Positions 53,263-56,625 of a DNA stretch of 56,625 bases are shown here, piece after piece. Each line of letters starts with the position of its first letter. The stretch's first letter is position 1. The stretch comes from Actinomycetaceae bacterium. GTDB taxonomy: Bacteria > Actinomycetota > Actinomycetes > Actinomycetales > Actinomycetaceae. The translations under genes were made by a program, and so were the position numbers. Below the pieces are notes generated by a model. That model saw only the letters and a list, made by a program, of their open reading frames with translations. It ran no database searches and had not been told where the DNA came from. The DNA is taken from assembly GCA_030540715.1 (NCBI GenBank), contig JAUNVQ010000017.1, forward strand, positions 1 to 56,625. The letters run 5' to 3'.

Positions 53263-54738
53263 ATGACTACCACACACTCACAATCTCTTTATGAACGTTC
53301 ACTTTTGTCAATTCCAGGTGCCGTGAACTCACCTGTTCGAGCTTTTGGTTCCGTTGGTGGTACACCACTGTTTATTGATCATGCACGTGGCGCCTATATT
53401 CGTGACGTCGATAGTAATACCTATGTTGATCTTGTGGGTAGTTGGGGGCCAGCACTTCTTGGACATGCTTTCCCTGAGGTTGTTCAGGCTGTACGCGAAG
53501 CGGCTCAACACGGTTTATCTTTTGGTGCTCCCACCGAAAACGAGGTAAAACTTGCCGAAGCAATTACGGCACGTGTTCCAGCCGCTCAAAAGGTGCGCAT
53601 GGTCTCAACTGGAACTGAAGCCACCATGACTGCTATCCGTTTAGCCCGAGGCTTCACTGGACGGCGTTATGTGGTGAAGTTCGCTGGTTGCTATCACGGA
53701 CATTCTGACGGTTTACTGGTGGCAGCGGGTTCTGGTGTAGCAACGCAGGGGCTTCCACAATCCGCTGGTGTTACCGAAGCAATCGCAGCTGACACACTGG
53801 TACTTCCCTACAATGATAGCGATGCGCTGGCGCGGGTGTTTGACGAAAAAGGTACTGATATTGCTGCAGTTATTACCGAAGCTGCACCAGCAAATATGGG
53901 AATTGTTCCCCCACAAGATGACTTTAACCTTACAATTCGACGCCTAACAAATGAATATGGCGCATTGATGATTATGGACGAGGTCCTCACTGGTTTTCGT
54001 GTTGGTCCCAGTGGTTTTTGGGGTCTTGATGCTTTTTTTGAGCCACACCAGCTTCCAGCTGTTTTACCTGATTTCAATGTAGACACACAGGCTAACACTG
54101 TGGCTCACACCATTGAAGTTACAGATGCTAGCATTACCACACAACAGCGTAAACACTATCTTGATTCCCTCATTGAACGCGTGCGCTATACGCCCGACTT
54201 ATTCACTTTTGGCAAAGTGATTGGTGGTGGTATGCCGCTAGCTGCTTTAGGTGGACGCATTGAGGTAATGGATATGCTGGCACCACTGGGAAGCGTCTAT
54301 CAAGCAGGAACTTTATCAGGTAATCCTTTAGCGACGGCTGCAGGTTTGGCTACACTTCAAGCTGCTGATTTAGCTGTTTATACCCGTATTGACACAGTAA
54401 GCGATGTTCTTCGTGGCTACCTTCACAAGGCTTTGACCGAACGCCAGATACCTCATCGCATTAATCGGGCTGGTAACCTATTTTCAGTTTTCTTCGGTTC
54501 TGCTCCCGCTGAACATGGTGTTCACAACTATGCTGAAGCACAAAAGCAAGACGCACAAATGTATCGTTGCTTCTTCCACGAAATGCTTCGCCAAGGGGTA
54601 GCACTACCACCAAGCTGCTATGAAGCATGGTTTATTTCTTCTGCTCATGACGATCGCGCTGTAGAAAGAATTTGTGCGGCCATCGACTCGGCTGCTGATG
54701 TGCTTGCAGACGAAGAATTCGGCAAAAAAACCGAATGA
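53263..54738 (+). CDS. hemL: glutamate-1-semialdehyde 2,1-aminomutase with insertion
   Basis: 491 residues, ATG with GAAGG SD site. PLP enzyme making 5-aminolevulinate in the C5 heme pathway. Motifs: IPGAVNSPVRAF, SWGPALLGHAFPEV, STGTEATMTAIRLARGFTGR, KFAGCYHGHSDGLLVAAGSG, MDEVLTGFRV with PLP-binding Asp239, and FTFGKVIGGGMPLAALGG with Schiff-base Lys318. The usual length is about 430-440. The difference is an insertion at residues about 258-308 (nt about 54034-54187) between GFWGLD and TPDLFTFGK, rich in Gln/Thr/His/Leu and not seen in M. tuberculosis HemL as I recall it. All catalytic motifs are intact. No other heme gene is in the window. Confidence 0.93.
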   Translation: MTTTHSQSLYERSLLSIPGAVNSPVRAFGSVGGTPLFIDHARGAYIRDVDSNTYVDLVGSWGPALLGHAFPEVVQAVREAAQHGLSFGAPTENEVKLAEAITARVPAAQKVRMVSTGTEATMTAIRLARGFTGRRYVVKFAGCYHGHSDGLLVAAGSGVATQGLPQSAGVTEAIAADTLVLPYNDSDALARVFDEKGTDIAAVITEAAPANMGIVPPQDDFNLTIRRLTNEYGALMIMDEVLTGFRVGPSGFWGLDAFFEPHQLPAVLPDFNVDTQANTVAHTIEVTDASITTQQRKHYLDSLIERVRYTPDLFTFGKVIGGGMPLAALGGRIEVMDMLAPLGSVYQAGTLSGNPLATAAGLATLQAADLAVYTRIDTVSDVLRGYLHKALTERQIPHRINRAGNLFSVFFGSAPAEHGVHNYAEAQKQDAQMYRCFFHEMLRQGVALPPSCYEAWFISSAHDDRAVERICAAIDSAADVLADEEFGKKTE

Positions 54739-55010
54739 ATAAATTTTCATAATTCGAGGTCAAATTTAAGGAAATTCGACCCGAATTATGAAAACTGTGA
54801 TAAAGACCATCTTCTTAAAAAATGCGATGAAATCTAAAAAATCCAAAACCATAATTGAATAAACCTTTCTGACTAGGTGTAACTTAAAGTAATTCTAAAA
54901 TGGTTATTTTTAAGGAATTAATTTTCATACGAGAATAATGGTGGTTTTTCTTTCATAATTTGATAATCTAGAGGGGAGCATTAACGAGAAGGATTTATAG
55001 GTCGTCAACA
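54739..55010. other. 272-bp AT-rich intergenic region
   Basis: Contains the long hairpin at 54744-54794 and an AT-rich stretch that should carry the promoter of the surface-protein gene. No ORF. Confidence 0.5.
54744..54794. terminator. long hairpin after hemL
   Basis: TTTTCATAATTCG pairs with CGAATTATGAAAA over 13 bp, then, past a bulged A, GGTC/GACC, an A-C mismatch and AATTT/AAATT, with loop AAGG: 22 pairs in total. It begins 6 bp after the hemL stop. The flanking A and T runs give T4 on the minus side only, so it may be a transcript-end stabiliser more than a classical terminator. Confidence 0.6.
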
Positions 55011-56625
55011 ATGGATGTGAAAAAGTGGCATAGTCGTGGTATTGCAGCCTTTGCTGCAGCGCTAATAGCCGCACCCATTGCCCTTGCTTCATCCGCTATA
55101 GGTCTTCCCTCTGAAGAATCACACTCTACTACCGAAGCTCCTTTTAGCGATCCAGCCTTCAACTCCATTGTGAAGAACGGCTGCTACGAATATCCTGAGT
55201 TAATCACAGCTGATGCCCTTGTTAAACGCACAGATAAAGCGTGGGGCGGACCTGAAATCCAAGATGAAGATAAAGTTCAGCGTTGGCTAACAGTTTCACA
55301 GGCCAGAGCAGAAAAAGTTGCAGAAAGCCCCCAACTACTTGGCGAAATTGACAATAACGCATTTGAAACCGTCAATCCCTGCGTTGTTGTCAGAGCTGAT
55401 AGTTCTAACAACTATAAGCGACAGCTACTTTTTTCCACCTTTTCCACAGAAGATGATGGATGGGCATCGTTTTACCAAGAAAATATGCAGTCTGTTGATG
55501 TATTCATGGATTCCGTTGAAATAGTAACGAACGAGGAAGCAGGGCTGTGGGTCAGCGGTAAGGTTCGCTCACAGATTCCATCGGAGTTCAAGAATAATGT
55601 CATGGTTGATGCTCAAGAACTTGCTGAGCTAAATGGTAAAACCTTAAAAGCACCGATGTATATTGATGAAACAAACCAATCGGTGACACTTCATTTCTCA
55701 ACGCCTGGCTACTACGCCGTTAAGTGGACTGCAGAAATGAATCTTGGCAGTAAAACCCTTTTCTCAAATAAGCATTTGCAGGTCTTTCGCGTCATTGAAG
55801 CTGATGCGCCCACTATTGATCCAACAGTCGACCCAGATCCCACAACAGATCCCTCAACCGAACCTTCCACGGACCCAAGCACCGAACCTTCTACAGATCC
55901 AAGTACTGAACCTACCGATCCTGATCCAGTCGAACCAGATCCCACGACAGATCCCTCAACTGAACCTTCCACGGATCCAACTACCGAGCCAGAAGAACCT
56001 GCACCAACCCCAGATCCCACAACAGATCCTTCGAAACGGCCCACAACTGAACCGCAACCAGTTGATCCAGATCCCAGCACAGAACCTGACTCGGATCCCA
56101 GCACTCAACCCATAGATCCTGACGCAACAAAACCTGGTGACAAGCCTTCTACGCCAGGCAACTCCAATGACGAGCCAACGCCTGAACCAGGTGACATACC
56201 AACTGTGGCCCCTACACCTGAACCAGCACCGTCAACACCTCAACCTACTTATGTGCCAGAGTCTTCGGCACCTTCCATCAATCCAGAAGTACCTGGCGGG
56301 TCTCAACCAATAGACCCACATGCGTCAATTCCGACTACTCCTAGCAACGATGGTGATTTTTCTTCACCGTCACTTCCAGGCGGCAACCAGCCTTTACCGC
56401 CTACCACACCTGTTCATACACCTGGAATTGATTCCACTTCTTCGGCATCGCCTTCAACTGGAACTCCTCATTCTGGTGATAATACCGCTACAGGTTCTTC
56501 ACCTACAGTGTCCTCATCAACAGGTCTTTCCACTGCTGGAAATGGCTCTTATAATGCCGCTCCACGAAAACGAATAGTCTTGCGAACGGGCACATCGTTC
56601 TTTGATGACGGTGGTAACCCTGTTG
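55011..56625 (+). CDS. surface protein with Pro/Thr/Asp repeat stalk, partial
   Basis: Open from ATG 55011 to the window edge (538 complete codons, no stop), so the C-terminus is missing. SD site is weak (AGG 10 nt away). Residues 1-28 are a signal peptide ending in LASSA. Residues about 40-260 are a folded domain with VTLHFSTPGYYAVKWTAEMNLGSKT near its end, resembling the actinobacterial surface-anchored TIGR03769-type module. From about residue 268 a stalk of DPTTDPSTEPST-like units runs for about 80 residues and gives way to a longer Pro/Ser/Thr/Gly-rich linker. A wall-anchoring signal (LPXTG) would be expected beyond the window. Probable adhesin or heme/cell-surface receptor, inference only. 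Confidence 0.8.
   Translation, partial: MDVKKWHSRGIAAFAAALIAAPIALASSAIGLPSEESHSTTEAPFSDPAFNSIVKNGCYEYPELITADALVKRTDKAWGGPEIQDEDKVQRWLTVSQARAEKVAESPQLLGEIDNNAFETVNPCVVVRADSSNNYKRQLLFSTFSTEDDGWASFYQENMQSVDVFMDSVEIVTNEEAGLWVSGKVRSQIPSEFKNNVMVDAQELAELNGKTLKAPMYIDETNQSVTLHFSTPGYYAVKWTAEMNLGSKTLFSNKHLQVFRVIEADAPTIDPTVDPDPTTDPSTEPSTDPSTEPSTDPSTEPTDPDPVEPDPTTDPSTEPSTDPTTEPEEPAPTPDPTTDPSKRPTTEPQPVDPDPSTEPDSDPSTQPIDPDATKPGDKPSTPGNSNDEPTPEPGDIPTVAPTPEPAPSTPQPTYVPESSAPSINPEVPGGSQPIDPHASIPTTPSNDGDFSSPSLPGGNQPLPPTTPVHTPGIDSTSSASPSTGTPHSGDNTATGSSPTVSSSTGLSTAGNGSYNAAPRKRIVLRTGTSFFDDGGNPV

Noticed and set aside
55712-56104. Minus-strand 130-codon frame rich in Gly/Ser/Val
   Set aside because: It is the antisense of the Asp/Pro/Thr repeat stalk of the surface protein; its repetitiveness is a by-product.
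1-56625. CRISPR arrays, insertion sequences, prophage or integrative elements
   Set aside because: No regularly spaced repeats, transposase or integrase motifs, or phage structural genes were seen on either strand.

Overview
The window is about 56.6 kb of one chromosome from an actinobacterium of moderate GC (near 47-50 % by eye). Evidence for the phylum: a single actinobacterial-type CRP/GlxR regulator, DUF3566 and DciA (DUF721) proteins of actinobacterial type, a DUF4244 pilin with TadE-like neighbours and their associated helicase, actinobacterial TopA with a lysine-rich tail, and cell-surface proteins with TIGR03769-like and DUF6636-like modules. The low GC and gene content point to an Actinomycetaceae-like host-associated lineage (Arcanobacterium/Gleimia/Actinomyces relatives); this is inference. 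There is no phage, IS element, CRISPR array or rRNA operon; it is mostly core chromosome with surface and transport cassettes.

Layout. 1-1014 (-): 5' part of a secreted coiled-coil protein of peptidoglycan-hydrolase type. 1738-4185 (+): metY-metX sulfhydrylation route to methionine behind a structured leader with an intrinsic-terminator-like hairpin. 4452-10184 (-): exported tripeptidyl-peptidase-like lipoprotein, holB-tmk operon, CAP-domain surface protein. 10920-13664 (+): topA. 14418-15905 (-): DUF6636-like membrane protein with a duplicated 78-bp segment.

16246-24811: a Tad (Flp-type) pilus locus split over two strands. The pilin (DUF4244) and two TadE-like pseudopilins are on +; tadZ-tadA-tadB-tadC are an overlapping operon on -. 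A DUF1998/MrfA-like helicase and a PAP2 phosphatase lie between. 24995-27673: two membrane proteins. 27778: crp. This resembles the remembered M. tuberculosis holB-topA-Rv3649-tad-crp neighbourhood, in compressed form. After crp come a 36-codon small membrane ORF, tRNA-Ala(TGC), an FMN reductase and a highly structured non-coding stretch preceded by a good CRP site.

30605-43158 (-): DUF2339 membrane protein, tRNA-Ile(GAT), DUF3566, gyrA, gyrB, then dciA, recF, dnaN: an origin-type cluster, but with a methyltransferase gene inserted on the opposite strand and with no dnaA or evident oriC upstream of dnaN. That place is taken by a PadR-ABC-FtsX cassette (43496-48368). 48559-51341 (-): yaaA and two unrecognised proteins. 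51518-54738 (+): brnQ transporter and hemL with a roughly 50-residue insertion. 55011-end (+): 5' part of a Pro/Thr/Asp-repeat surface protein.

The most notable non-coding signals are the metY leader, the CRP-site plus structured RNA at 30283-30585, a second CRP-type site at 10442-10457, and three promoters (crp, tRNA-Ala, the putative ncRNA) sharing an N17-spaced TAAACT -10 element.
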